From Scylla paramamosain (taxonomy: Eukaryota > Arthropoda > Malacostraca > Decapoda > Portunidae), in the NCBI RefSeq assembly GCF_035594125.1, contig NC_087151.1, positions 23,562,831-23,626,830 of the forward strand: a DNA stretch of 64,000 bases, given 5' to 3'. Below, in pieces: positions 25,677 through 45,960 of the stretch (the first letter of the stretch is position 1; each line of letters starts with the position of its first letter). The notes beneath the pieces are model-generated. The model saw only the letters and a list, made by a program, of their open reading frames with translations, was not told the DNA's origin and made no database searches. A program made the translations under genes and the position numbers.

Positions 25677-26955
25677 TAAAAATATGTATTATAAATGTTT
25701 TTTGAATTTGCTAGGTAATAAAACGTCAAAATGCATGCAAAGCACACTATATTTGAAAATAAAATAACATTACCGAAAAACGTGGGTTTTGATGGTTTTC
25801 AACTGTTTACGTGCCGAAACGCTAAAACGCATTCAAAACATAAGACTCATTTATGGAGAAATCGAACAACTTCATTTTAAATATATTTTTAGTGATTTTT
25901 GATCTTGTTAGGTAACAAAAACCCAAAATGCAAGCAAAACACTCTATATACAATAATGAGATGACAGGTCCAGAAACGTGTCATTTGTGTGTTTTTGAGC
26001 ATATCAGCCACGAAAACACTAAAAAGCATGGAAAACACCCGATATAAGAAAATTAAAGAATATTACCAAAATCGTGTATTTTGACGGTTATTAAGCTTGT
26101 AATATACCAAAACTCTAAAATGGAAGCAAAAATACACTTCCTGGTGAAAAAGAACATTACAAAAAACGGATGTTTTGAGTCTGTTTGAGTTTACCAAAAC
26201 GCCAAAGCACATGGAAATATGCTAATATATGGATACAATGATAGTATTGCAAACGTATTTGACAAGTGTTTTTAAAGTTCACTGGTGCTGAAACGCTAAA
26301 ACATGTTAATATTACTTTATGTTTTGTAACATAATGTAATTAACAAAAATGTGCATTATGAGTCTTATTTACCGTGTTAGGCACCAAAACGACAAAATGC
26401 ATAAAAAGAAATGTATATGAAGAAACAGAACTACAATACCAATAACCTGTATTATGAATGTTAGGTACCAAAACGCCAAAGTGCATACAAAGCACACGAA
26501 ATTAGAAAAGAAAACATCACCAAAAAAGTGTCTTTTTAGTGTTTTCAAACTAGTTACACACCAAAACACTAAAACGCACGCAAAAAATAAAAATAAAAAA
26601 TAAATAAATAAATAAATAAATAAAGAGTGTATTTTAAGTGTTTTTTTTCGTCTTGTTAGATACCAAACCTACAAAATGCATGGAAAGCATCCTATATCAG
26701 GTAATGAAACAACATTACCAGAAACCTGTCATTTTCTTGTTTTGAGCATACAAGGCACCAAAAACCTAAAAGCATGGAAAACATCTCATTTGGGAAAACT
26801 AAACACTACTAACAAATCATGTATTTTAAATGATTTTGAGCCTCTTACGTACCAAAACTCTAAAATACATGTAAAACACCATTTCTGGAGGAACAGAACA
26901 ATATTACCAAAAAACTTGTGTTTAGGGTGTTTTCGAGTTTATTAGGTACCCAAAC
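25677..26955 (+). repeat. Class II satellite island (8-monomer higher-order repeat)
   Basis: Monomers carry class II linkers, including GAGCATATCAGCCACG, AAGCTTGTAATATACC, AAAGTTCACTGGTGCTG and ACCGTGTTAGGCACC, and the set repeats once after about 755 bp (8 monomers). The block is a near copy, inverted, of 53514-54795; its first part also matches 63520-64000 directly with about ten base differences over 425 bp. An (AAAT)n tract lies at 26583-26624. Confidence 0.85.
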
Positions 26956-32682
<5,727 letters not shown>

Positions 32683-33505
32683 TTTTTTTCTTTTTTTTAT
32701 GCAGGAAGAACACTGGCAAAGGGCAACAAAAATCCAATAAAAAAATATGGCCACTGAAATGCCAGTCCCATAAAAGGGTCAAAGCAGTGGTCAAAAATTG
32801 GTGAATAACTGTCTTGAAACCTCCCTCTTCAAGGAATTCAAGTCATAGGAAGGTGGAAATACCGAAACAGGCAGGGAGTTCCAGAGTTTACCAGAGAAAG
32901 GGATGAATGATTGAGAATACTGGTTAACTCTTGCGTTAGAGAGGTGGACAGAATAGAGGTGAGAGAAAGAAGAAAGTCTTTTGCAGCGAGGCCGCGGAAG
33001 GAGGGGAGGCATGCAGTTAATAAGATCAGAAGAGCAGTTAGCATGGAAATAGCGGAAGAAGACAGCTAGATATGCAACATTGCGGCGGTGAGAGAGAAGC
33101 TGAAGACAGTCAGTTAGAGGAGAGGAGTTGATGAGAAGAAAAGCTTTTGATTCCACCCTGTCTAGAAGAGCAGTATGAGTGGAACACCCCCAGACATGTG
33201 AGGACAGCTGGGGGGGGGGTGAGAAAAACTGGCGGATATGTCTCAGAACACCTAACTTCATAGAAGCTGTTTTAGCTAGAGATGAGATGTGAATTTTCCA
33301 GTTCAGATTATAAGTAAAGGACAGACCGAGGATGTTCAGTGTAGAAGAGGGGGACAGTTGAGTGTCATTAAAGAAGAGGGGATAGTTGTCTGGAAGGTTG
33401 TGTCGAGTTAATAGATGGAGGAATTGAGTTTTTGAGGCATTGAACAATATCAAGTTTGTTCTGCCCTAATCAGAAATTTTAGAAAGATCAGAAGTCAAGC
33501 GTTCT
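32683..33505 (-). mobile_element. LINE copy 4, 5'-truncated 3' end
   Basis: On the - strand this runs from the RT thumb region to the 3' UTR and a T/A tail (32683-32698 on the + strand). The 5' truncation at about 33505 is typical of target-primed reverse transcription. A short deletion near 33205-33225, at a run of G, removed part of the segment before HVWG. Confidence 0.9.
32791..33453 (-). pseudogene. LINE copy 4: RT C-terminal region, 220 residues open
   Basis: An unbroken - strand frame covers the end of the RT ([32 protein letters not shown]) and the C-terminal domain (LLDRVESKAF, RYFHANCS, SNARVNQYSQSFIPFSGKLW, NSLPVSVFPPSYDL). The catalytic motifs are absent because they lie upstream of the truncation. 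The apparent initiating Met is just an internal residue. It is the best-preserved C-terminus of the family in this window. Confidence 0.85.
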
Positions 33506-34325
33506 TTGGTACTTATTATGTTTCTCAGTAAGGGATGTTTTTGATGTAATTTAGCCATTTTTGGTACGTAAGAAGCAAAAAAAAAAAGTTTTTGGTTATG
33601 TTGTTTTCTTTTCCCATTTAAAGTGCATTTCCATTTTTAACGTTTGAATGCCTAGCTCGGTCATAAACACTCAAAAGAGACTTTTCTGGAAGTCTCCTTT
33701 CTTTTCCCAATATAGGATGATTTCCATGCTTTTTAGAATTTGGTGACTAACATGCAGAAAATACAAAAAAAAAAAAAAATTTCTTCCACTGTCGTTTTGT
33801 TTCTCCATACATGGAGAAGCTTTGTACCATCTTGGAGTTTTGGTACCAAACAATGTTAAAACCACTGAAAATTCACGTTTTTGGTAAAGTTGTTCTCTTT
33901 TTCCATATCGAGTGATATTAACGCATTTTCCCGTTTGATACCTAAGAAGCTCAAAAACGATCATAAGACACCTTTCTTGTAAAATCTTTTCGTTTCCTTA
34001 TAGTGTATTTTCCATGCATTTTGACATTTTATAATATAACAAGCCCAAAAACACTCAGAATATATGTTTTTTGGAAAAGTTACTTTGTTTAGTTATAAAG
34101 GGTGTTTTGCATGTGTTTCAGCGTTTTGGTACATAAGACGTTGAAAAAGAATTATAAAAGAAAAAAAAATATGTATTTATTCTTTTGAACTTGTATATAG
34201 GGAGATTTCCATGTTTTTTTAGCATTTTGGTGTCTAACATGCTCCAAATAACTCAAAAGACACGTTTCTGGTAAAGTTCTTTCGTTTCCCCACACATGAA
34301 GCTTTCCATGCTTAGACAGATTGGA
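33506..34325 (-). repeat. Class I satellite, - orientation
   Basis: About eight monomers between LINE copies 4 and 5; the text around 33721-33790 is more diverged and A-rich. No gene is seen. Confidence 0.75.
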
Positions 34326-36884
<2,559 letters not shown>

Positions 36885-36888
36885 CTAA
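36885..36888. repeat. Target site duplication CTAA, left
   Basis: CTAA directly before the TG of the left LTR. It matches CTAA at 43678-43681 after the right LTR. A four- to six-base duplication is usual for Ty3/gypsy integrases. Confidence 0.85.
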
Positions 36889-37740
36889 TGTAATGAGTGC
36901 AAAACTAGGGCACAGTTAACCTACCTTAATTAGGCTCTCCAAGCACTCACCACAAGAACCCACTGATTAATTTAAACCTCCTGCTTAGGTTCACAGAAAA
37001 TTAAAAAATTTAATGGTTGAGTACATAATAAAGAAAACACAAATGAGTACATAATAAAGAAAACACAAATAAAATATGAGTGCTTAACACTCTTAGAGGC
37101 CACACTGCTGGCACTCCAAAATACCTGCTCCCATGAAAAAATGGGTAAATCCACATACAAATAAACAGGAGAAATAAACACTTCACGCACCAACACAAGA
37201 AATGTTATATGCCACTGACACTGTCCCACCCTAACCAGCAACCCCAGGACCCTCACACCCTATAGGCCCAACCGCACACCGACCCAACGCGCTGAAGGTA
37301 CACCACTACCACTACCCTGAAGTACTGCAGCTCTTCCTCCATGCACGGCGGTACTAACACCATAGCAGCCAGGGACAGCAAGTTCCTCACTGCAGCCTCC
37401 TTAGTTCACAGTATCTGCTACGGTGCCACCTCACTGACGTCCCACAGCACACTGCCAAGACCAAATTCCTGCCAACCAAGCGTACAAATCACCACCCTAT
37501 CTCCCAATAATGTCCCCCAATGACACTGTTTCACCATGAAAGAATACAACAAATCCCAATAACATACTTGCAAATCAAATGGCAAATCCACCACTACTCT
37601 GCACCCTGTCTCTCTCTCGCTCGCTTCTCCCGCCAAAATCCCCACAACAACAAACCTTCAGGGCCTTAAGACTCGTTTTGGCGGGCCTCGCTGACTAGTC
37701 TGTGAGCCACTCGCAGGCGCGCCCACTTCAACTTCTTACA
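36889..37740 (-). repeat. LTR, 3' copy (852 bp)
   Basis: Bounded by TG and CA and nearly identical to 42815-43677. It contains a 26 bp unit repeated in tandem at about 37018-37069. Relative to the other LTR it lacks an 11 bp segment near 36986. Confidence 0.95.
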
Positions 37741-37752
37741 CTCACCCCCCCT
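37741..37752 (-). other. Polypurine tract of the LTR retrotransposon
   Basis: On the - strand this reads AGGGGGGGTGAG directly before the 3' LTR, the expected plus-strand primer site. It lies 18 bases after the pol stop codon. Confidence 0.85.
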
Positions 37753-37769
37753 GAACTTTGTGCATGCCC

Positions 37770-40391
37770 TCATGCACAATCCCCACAGCCAACACAAGAC
37801 GAACCCGTTGCACCCCTTTCAGCAATCCTACTAGACCTCCTGAGTTGAGGGGCCTGAACCCCTTTAACCTGCTCTGAGCCTTCACCACTCTGTTCATCTG
37901 GCTCTTCACCAGGCCCTAGGGCATCCTCTCCCTCCTGGTCAACCACTGAGTCCACTTGTTCCTCTGAGTCCGGTTCTGGAAACCCAAAGCGCTTTAACAC
38001 TTCTGTCATATCTGGCATTTCTACTTCTTCCTCCTCTGGTGGCCCTTCATTACTTGTCCCTGCTGGCACTTCATTACTTGTCCCTGCATGGCCCTCACTG
38101 CCATTCCAAGGACGCAAGTTACTGCGATGTAACACCTTACTACAGCCGGACTCACCTTCTGGTCTGACCCTATACACCCCACTCACCCCATCCAACACCT
38201 CCTCAACTTCCCACACCTCAGCTGCAAACTTAGGCTGAATCTTCCTCCTACCTAGTACTGCATTGTCCCTTAGCAACACTCTTTGTCCCACCCTCAATGG
38301 CTCTGCTTTTCCTTGCTCCTGACGCTTCCACCTATTGGTATTGTGGTAACTCTTGATGTTCAACTTAGCTGCTTTCCAAGCAGCCTCTTGTGTCTCTATG
38401 AGCTTCCTAATCCACATGCTATGGTTAGTAGGCTCACTATCAGTTTCTTCACAGAACCTATCCAAAGGTAAATGGGGCTCCACACCAAACAACAAATAAT
38501 GGGGTGAAAAACCAGTGACAGCATGGGGTGTGGTATTATAGATGGCAGTGAGGCTTGACAAGTGCCTAGGCCAATGCTCCCGCTGTTCCTGACCAAGGGT
38601 AACTAACATCCCATGTAAGGTGCGGTTAAACCTCTCACAGATCCCATTTCCTTGAGGGTGATACGGGGTGGTACGAGACTTGGCTACATGGTAATACTTG
38701 CATAGTTCCTGCACTAACTTTCCCTCAAAATTCCTACCCTGGTCACTATGTACCCTTTCTGGGCAACCAAAACGGTGAAAAATCTCCTCCACCAAGATCT
38801 TGGCTACTGTGCTTGCCTTTTGTTTTTTAGTAGGAAAGGGCAGGGCAAACTTGCTAAACACATCCGTCACCACCAATACATTTTCCTTGCCATCCCTGGC
38901 CGGATCCAGCAAAGTGAAGTCAACAGCCAACACTTCCCAGGGGCGGTTGGCTTCCAACGTACCCAACTTAGTCTTGGCCCACTCACCCTCCTCCTTCCCC
39001 ATGACACAGACTTTGCACTTTGCCACATACAATTTGATGTCTTCATGTAGTCCTGGCCAAGCAAACCTATCCTTCACTAGTGACGTTGTTCTAGCAACCC
39101 CTTGATGACCCCACTGATCATGAGCGGCTTTAAGCACTTCTTGTCTCTGATTCACTGGCAACACCACTTTCCACTTCCTAGAATCTGTCTCCCTTCCACG
39201 CCAGTAGATCACCCCATGCCTCATAATGAGGGACCCTCTCACTCTCCACCATTGCCTAAACTCCTCTACTTGTAGCAACTGCCTTAGTTCTGCTGGCCTC
39301 ACTCTACCAATCATTTGTCTCCACAACTTCCCTACAACTGGACAAGACTGTTGCATATCCCTAAGCTGCTCCTTACTGGCACCACGCCATACCTGCATCA
39401 CAGCCACCCCTTTCACCGAGGTGTTAGGACTGGTTTCCCATATCTCCTTCTCTTCCTCCCCTCCCTCAATCAATTCCTGGGGCCTCCTCGACAATCCATC
39501 CGCGTTACCATTCTCCTTCCCTGGCCGGTATTTCACCTCAAAATCAAACCTTCCCAAGTCACCCAGCCACCTACTCTCCACTGCCCCAAGCTTGGCAGAG
39601 TTCAAATGTGCCAATGGATTATTATCCGTCAGCACTATAAAATGTCCACCCACCAGATAGTGCTTAAACTGCTCTGTCACTGCCCACTTCAGAGCCAACA
39701 GCTCCAACTTCCTAGAGCTGTAATTGCTCATGTTCCGCTCTGACTTTCTGAGACCTCTACTTGCAAAAGCCACCGGATGCAACCTCCCATCATGCTCCTG
39801 AGATAAAACTGCTCCCAGTCCTTCAAAGCTAGCATCTGTCTCCACCACAAACTGCTTGCTGTAATCTGCACTTTTCAACACTGGAGCCTGACTTAACTTC
39901 TCTTTCAACAAGGCAAATGCTCTGGCCTCATCCTTCCCCCAATAATCACTCACTGCTGCCTTAGAATCACCACTCATCAAAGCATGCAACGGAGCAGCCA
40001 CCTTCGCAAAATTTTTCACAAACCTTCTGTAAAAGGAGCAGAATGCGACAAATGCCCTGACCTCCCTAACAGTGCGCGGAACTGGCCACTCCTGTACAGC
40101 CCGTATTTTCTCTGGGTCTGTATTAATTCCCTCCTTAGAAATGATAAATCCAAGGTACCTAACCTGGGGCTTTAGTATGTGGCATTTGGAAGGTTTCAAC
40201 TTCAGCCCATGTTTCCTCAAAAGCTTCAACATTCCCTCCAGTCTATCCAGATGCTCATCCACACTCCGAGCAAACAACAACAAGTCATCCAGATACACCA
40301 AAAGAGTCACAAAAACCTGATCGCTAAACACATACTCCATAAACCTTTGGAATGTTGCTGGGCTATTGGATAACCCCATAGGACAGCGCAC
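37770..40391 (-). pseudogene. pol: pol, downstream part: RT, RNase H, integrase (873 residues)
   Basis: This continues the gag-pol frame directly after an amber codon. Visible in order: MGLSNSPATFQRF and LVYLDDLLLFA (RT catalytic Asp pair, about residues 5-41); the RNase H motifs TDASFEGLGAVLS, SRKLELLALKWAV and DNNPLAH; the integrase zinc domain (H-x-H...C-x2-C within AAHDQWGHQG and KCKVCVMGK); and the integrase core with Asp in AVDFTLLDP, Asp in HSDQGRNF and Glu in GNGICERFNRTL. A GQRVLLRDN segment and an acidic Glu/Asp-rich tail follow. All catalytic residues expected for these domains are present. The GTG at 40391 follows the stop codon and is not a natural start. Confidence 0.93.
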
Positions 40392-42725
40392 CTATTGATA
40401 ATGGCCAAATGGTGTTACAAAAGCAGTCTTGGGCCGGTCTTCTGCCCGCACAAGAATCTGATGATAACCTGCAGCTAAATCAAAAGAAGAAAAATACTGT
40501 GCCCCGGCTAATGCATCTAGTGTGTTTTGTACCCTTGGTAATGGGAAGGCATCTTTCACTGTCACCTCGTTCAGCCTTCGATAATCAACACAAAGTCGCA
40601 GCGAACCATCTTTCTTCCTCACCATCACTATTGGGGCTGCATATGGGCTCACACTCTCCTCTATCACTCCCTGTTCCAACAGTCCCTTTACATGAGCTTT
40701 AACCTCAGTGATACATGGGGGAGGAATATGTCTGTATGGAAGGCGAATGGGCACTGCACTATTGAGGTGAATTTCATGCTCCACTCCAGTAGCACATCCC
40801 AAATCCTGCTCGTTTTCAGCAAACACATCTCCGTACTCATGGATCAATCCATCCAGTCTCTCCAACTGTGCTGAATCAAGCTGACTCTCATCCACCTGCA
40901 CCCCTAGTCTGTCCCTGAACTCCTTAACCACTGAAGGAGGTGCAGTCTGAGCTTCTGTGTGTGTGTGAGCTCTTCCCACAGTAACCTCCCTTCCATGAGA
41001 AACTTTGGCTACCTTCCACTGTGGCCTGAATTGCACATCTGCTTGTCCCAGGTTACCCACTGACAGCCATCCTTCACCCTTAACCACTCTGGTATAACTG
41101 GGAAATATACACAAACCTTCAGGCACCCAGTAGCCCTCACCAGGCACTAAGGGCTCCAACACCACACTATCTACATCTACTTCCTGTAAACTTTCCACAA
41201 ACACTCTCATTATTCTTCTGGTACCAGCCGGGATTACTAAATCCTGTTGCTGCTGAATTACAGCAAACCCCAGAGGCTGTTGTGTCACCCTCAATTTTGC
41301 CTCAATGGCACGGACACACCTGCCCCACTTCTCAGTTAGCCCCAGGTGCACGGCTCCCTTCAACACATTCATCCCAAACAACACTGGCAATGTAGTGCCC
41401 TGCACCACACCACTCTCCCCACCACCACCTTTCACAAAAAGTCCACAGTCTTTAACACTTTTTCTCTCAATTTCCACATTCACCTTCACATAACCCAAAC
41501 AGGGAATTTCCCTCCCATTTGCATCTGTAATCCGAATGTCCATCCCATAGATCACAGCTTGCTTGGGGAGGAGGTGCTGTTTGTACCATTCCTCTGTCAC
41601 CAGACTCACCTCAGCACCAGAATCCGCCATAGCACTTACAGGTATACCATTCACCAACGCATCTATCCTCAGAGTCTTTCCAAACAACTTAACTTTCCCT
41701 CTTTTTACATCATTCCGTTCCTCGGTCACATTAGTCACACTCCTTATCTGAGCTGTAGTGGGGGCCCTGTCGTCAGGCCTTGAGAGCTGGCCCCTTGTTC
41801 TCAAGGACTCCCGTTTTCCCGCTGTCTTGGACACCAACTCCTTGAACCGTTCACACTGATATCCCAAGTGTCCATGTTGTCCACACAAGGAGCAAGATGG
41901 TGAAGAAAGGGTACTCCTCACAACTCTCTCTGGCTTTTTCCCACTCACTAACTCTGCTTCTTCCTTCACAATCCGCTCAGCCTCACTCACTTGGTCTGCT
42001 GCTCGCTGAACCATGTCCTCCCACTTCACAGGCTGGTGCTTTTCCCACCATTTTCCCAACTTCACTCCTACTTTTCTGTCTCTCAAATTCCTACAGAACC
42101 ATGTAGTTAGCAGCCATTGCCGTTCTTTATCTCCCTTGTCTCTCACTTTGTACATTTTATCCACAATAACACCCAGAGAATCAGCAAATTCCCACACTCC
42201 TTCACCCGGCTGTTGAACCCGAGCATGCAGCTGTTTTTCTAAGTCTGTATAATTCAGTTCTGGTCCAAAAGCAGACCTCAAACAATCAAAAAGGTCAGAC
42301 ACAGTCTTCACAGTACTGTTGCGGACCCTTCGACGGGCTGGGCCTTCCAAGAACCCACACAGGTATGACACTCCCTCAGAGCCCTGTAATCCCAGCTGCT
42401 TTATTTTCTCTGTGGCATCCTCTACCCAGTCATCCAACTCACTGGCCCTCCGTACCCTTCCAGAGAATTTTCCAATAGTGGGGACAGGACGTGACCACAC
42501 CATGTTTTGCATGTGCCCCATTTGGTCAAACTTATTACACAGTTGTGCCACTGCTTGGGATAACTGAGCATTGGTACTGATTAAGTTATCAACTACCTCT
42601 GGGGTCACTTCCACCTCCCTGCTCTCCTCCTTACACTCAACTTTAACCCCAGCTACACCTTGGCCATCAACATCACCCAAACACAACAAATCCTCCATTG
42701 TGCAGGAGTAGTGCCACACTAACAC
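40392..42725 (-). pseudogene. gag-pol: gag-protease-RT N-terminus in one frame (777 residues), ended by premature amber
   Basis: The first Met is at 42725; the Met ten codons in (42698, MEDLLC) is an equally good start. A Gag-like region with little sequence signature is followed by a CCHC zinc knuckle (CSLCGQHGHLGYQC, about residues 278-291), which binds RNA. The aspartic protease motif ADSGAEVSLV is near residue 367, and the RT N-terminal blocks LLEQGVIEES, VRKKDGSLRLCVDYRRLN and FSSFDLAAGYHQI are at about 665-760. Gag and Pol share one frame, with no frameshift site. The frame ends at TAG 40392-40394 inside the RT; the next frame is in register, so a single base change explains the break. 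Confidence 0.93.
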
Positions 42726-42800
42726 TTAAGTGGATTTTGCCAAAAGCACTGGACCCAAGCAGGAGTTTGAAACAATTTCCCCAAAAGGGCATAGAACTAC

Positions 42801-42812
42801 GCTCTGCTACCA
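42801..42812 (-). other. Primer binding site, initiator tRNA-Met type
   Basis: On the - strand TGGTAGCAGAGC starts two bases after the 5' LTR. It is complementary to the 3' end of metazoan initiator tRNA-Met (ending CTCTGCTACCA) as I recall that tRNA. It would prime minus-strand DNA synthesis. Confidence 0.85.
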
Positions 42813-42814
42813 AT

Positions 42815-43677
42815 TGTAATGAGTGCAAAACTAGGGCACAGTTAACCTACCTTAATTAGGCTCACCAAGCACTCACCACAAGAACCCACTGATTAATTTA
42901 AACCTCCTGCTTAGGTTCACAGAAACCCGGGCCACAATTTAAAAATTTAATGGTTGAGTACATAATAAAGAAAACACAAATGAGTACATAATAAAGAAAA
43001 CACAAATAAAATATGAGTGCTTAACACTCTTAGAGGCCACACTGCTGGCACTCCAAAATACCTGATCCCATGAGAAAATGGGTAAATCCACATACAAATA
43101 AACAGGAGAAATAAACACTTCACGCACCAACACAAGAAATGTTATATGCCACTGACACTGTCCCACCCTAACCAGTACCCCCAGGACCCTCACACCCTAT
43201 AGGCCCAACCGCACACCGACCCAACGCGCTGAAGGTACACCACTACCACTACCCTGAAGTACTGCAGCTCTTCCTCCATGCACGGCGGTACTAACACCAT
43301 AGCAGCCAGGGACAGCAGGTTCCTCACTGCAGCCTCCTTAGTTCACAGTATCTGCTACGGTGCCACCTCACTTACGTCCCACAGCACACTGCCAAGACCA
43401 AACTCCTGCCAACCAAGTGTACAAATCACCACCCTATCTCCCAATAATGTCCCCCAATGACACTGTTTCACCATGAAAGAATACAACAAATCCCAATTAC
43501 ATACCTGCAAATCAAATGGCAAATCCACCACTACTCTGCACCCTGTCTCTCTCTCGCTCGCCTCTCCCGCCAAAATCCCCACAACAACAAACCTTCAGGG
43601 CTTTAAGACTCGTTTTGGCGGGCCTCGCTGACTAGTCTGTGAGCCTCTCGCAGGCGCGCCCACTTCAACTTCTTACA
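42815..43677 (-). repeat. LTR, 5' copy (863 bp)
   Basis: Partner of 36889-37740. It carries the same 26 bp tandem unit at about 42953-43006 and an additional CCCGGGCCACA segment near 42927. Its outer end is followed by the CTAA duplication. Confidence 0.95.
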
Positions 43678-43681
43678 CTAA
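43678..43681. repeat. Target site duplication CTAA, right
   Basis: Second copy of the CTAA target duplication, immediately outside the 5' LTR. - strand class I satellite resumes from here. Confidence 0.85.
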
Positions 43682-45730
43682 TATAAAGTGTTTTGCAAGA
43701 ATTTAACCGTTTTTAACATAATAAGCTTAAAAAAAAAAAAAAAAACACCAAAAATACTTGTTTTTGGTCATGTAATTATGTATTTCCAAAAAGAGTGTTT
43801 TGCATGCGTTTCAGCGTTTTAGTATGAAAGTAAAAAATAAATAAATAAAATACAATAGAATAAAATAAAAGACATGTTTCTTGTAATATTGCTTTGTATC
43901 CCCATGTAGGATGCTTTCCATGCTTTTTATCATTTTAAGACATAACACGCTCAAAAACACTCAAAAACACGTTTCTTGTAACATCATTTTGTTTCCCCAT
44001 ATAAGGGGCTTTGCATGCATTTTGGCATTTTGGTATCTAACATTCTAACGATTAAAATACACCTTTTTTTGGTAATGATCTGTTTGCACATATAAATTCA
44101 CATATGCAATTCATGCGTTTCATTATTTTAGAACCTAAGATCAAAAACTCTCATAATACATGTTTCACGTAATGTCTTTTCGTTTCCCAATATAGAGTTC
44201 CTTGCATGCAATTTGTTATTTTTTCTACGTAGCAAGCTCAAAAACACGCAAAATACACGTTTTTGTTAATGCGTTTCTCCAATTTTTTATTTTCCATGCG
44301 TTTTTGTACATAAGTAGCTCAAAAACACTAAAAAAGAGATTTTTTTAGTTATGTTTTGTTTTCTAATATGAGGTGCTTTCCATGCTTTTCCTGGTTTTTG
44401 TGGCTAGCACGCTTATAAAGGGTGAAAATAGACAATTTTAGATATACGAGTATAGTTCCCTTTACCCATATAAGGTGCTTTGCGTCCATTACATTCCTGT
44501 ACTGTATTCCATTACTTTACATTTTTGTACGTAATAATGTGAAATACACTCAAAATACAGATTTTTGGTGATGTTTTCCTGTTTCTCCATATAGAGTGCT
44601 ATTTGTGCGTATTAGCGTTTTGATACCTAACGAGCTCAAAAACTTTCATAATACACGTTTCTCGTAATGTTCTTTCCTTTCTCCATATAGGGTATTTTCC
44701 ATGCATTTTGACGTTTTTGTACGTAACAAGCTCAAAAACACTCAAAATTCACGTTATTGGTAAAGTTATTGTGTTTCTCCGTAAAAGGTGTTTTCCCTGC
44801 GTTTTAGCGTTTTAGTAAGTACTTCAAAAACACTTTAAAAAACACGTTTTTGCTTAAGTTGTCTTGTTTTCTTATGTAGGCTGATTGCCATGTTTTTTTT
44901 TTTTTTAGCGTCTTGTTGCCTAACACGCTCAAAACACTCAAAAGACACGTTTCTGAAAATGTCGTTTCCTTTCCCCATCGAGGGTGCTATACATGCATTT
45001 TGGTGGTTTGGTATCTAATAATGTGAAATATTCTCAAAAAACACATTTGTAGTAATGTTGTTCTGTTTCTCCATATAGAGTGCTATTAACGCATTTTAAC
45101 ATTTTGGTACCTTAGAAACACTCATAATACATGTTTCTCGTAATGTCATTTCATTTTCCCATATAGGGTAATTTGCATGCAGTTGGGTGTTTTTCAATGT
45201 AAAAAGCTCAAAAACACTCAAAATACTTGTTTTCGGTAATATTATTCTGTTTAATCATGAATGGTGTTTTACATACGTTTTAGCGTTTATGTACGCAAGA
45301 AGTTCAAAAACAAACTAAAAAAAATGGTACGTGTTTCTTATAGTTTTGTATTCCCATAGAGGGTGATTTCCATGGTTTTTATTCATTTTTTTATTTATTT
45401 ATTTTTTTTAGCATTTTGTTGCCTAACAAGCTACAAAACATTCAAAAGACACGTTTCTGGGAATGTCGTTTTGATACCTAAAAACACAAAAACTCTCATT
45501 ATAAACTTTTCTCTTAATATCTTTTTTGTTTTCTTATAGAATACTTTCCATGGATTTTTGCATTTTTCTATGTAACAAGCTCAAAACAAACAAAATTCAC
45601 GTTTTTTTGTAAAGTTATTGTGTTTTTTTTTCTAAAAAGGGTGTTTTGCTTAAGTTTTAGGGTTTTAGTATGTAAGAAGCTGAAAAAAACTCAAAAGACA
45701 CTTTTTTGGTGTTTTTTTTTTATATATAGA
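43682..45730 (-). repeat. Class I satellite, - orientation
   Basis: About 2 kb of monomers. The array was split by the LTR element and continues in the same orientation as 34855-36884. It ends in a short TATATATAGA tract abutting LINE copy 6. No gene is seen. Confidence 0.82.
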
Positions 45731-45960
45731 GGATAGAGAAAGTAGGAGGGAATAGAAAAGGGGCTACTGTCAGTTGCCTCAGACACCTGAGTTTCAGTGA
45801 GGAGAAGAAGATGAGGTTTAGAAGAGGAGAGGTGGTGTTCTACAGACTGAAAATTAGATCTTAGAACGCGGATGTTGCAGAAGTTAATGAAGAAAAAGTT
45901 GAGGGGGGGTGTCAAGACACTTAGGGTCGTCGACAGAAAGGCAGTCCGACCTGGGGACAT
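45731..45960 (-). pseudogene. LINE copy 6: N-terminal endonuclease fragment
   Basis: On the - strand the frame includes [18 protein letters not shown] and LLTETQVSEATDSSPFS, the first endonuclease blocks, and ends in the satellite. The copy-2 ATG (6184) corresponds to about 46014, where this copy reads ATCCTGGCGAC instead of the ATGGCGAC seen in copy 2, so the natural start is lost. Confidence 0.75.

Larger units (their letters stand above)
36889..43677 (-). mobile_element. Ty3/gypsy-type LTR retrotransposon, near intact
   Basis: A 6.8 kb element on the - strand with two LTRs (TGTAAG...TTACA read on the - strand), a primer binding site, gag-pol in one frame, a polypurine tract and a CTAA target duplication. 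The order of Gag zinc knuckle, protease, RT, RNase H and integrase places it in Ty3/gypsy (Metaviridae). There is no envelope frame. By eye the LTRs differ by about 14 substitutions in about 850 bp plus one 11 bp indel, so it is a fairly recent insertion into an older satellite. One in-frame amber codon inside the RT is the only major lesion seen. Confidence 0.95.

Noticed and set aside
36972..37645. Open frames within the LTRs, also at 42939-43582
   Set aside because: They are present identically in both LTRs, carry no recognisable domain and include a frame through the 26 bp tandem unit. An LTR-encoded protein cannot be supported.
37770..42725. + strand open frames of up to 145 codons inside the LTR element
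   Set aside because: They overlap the - strand gag-pol frame, lack recognisable domains and are antisense shadows.
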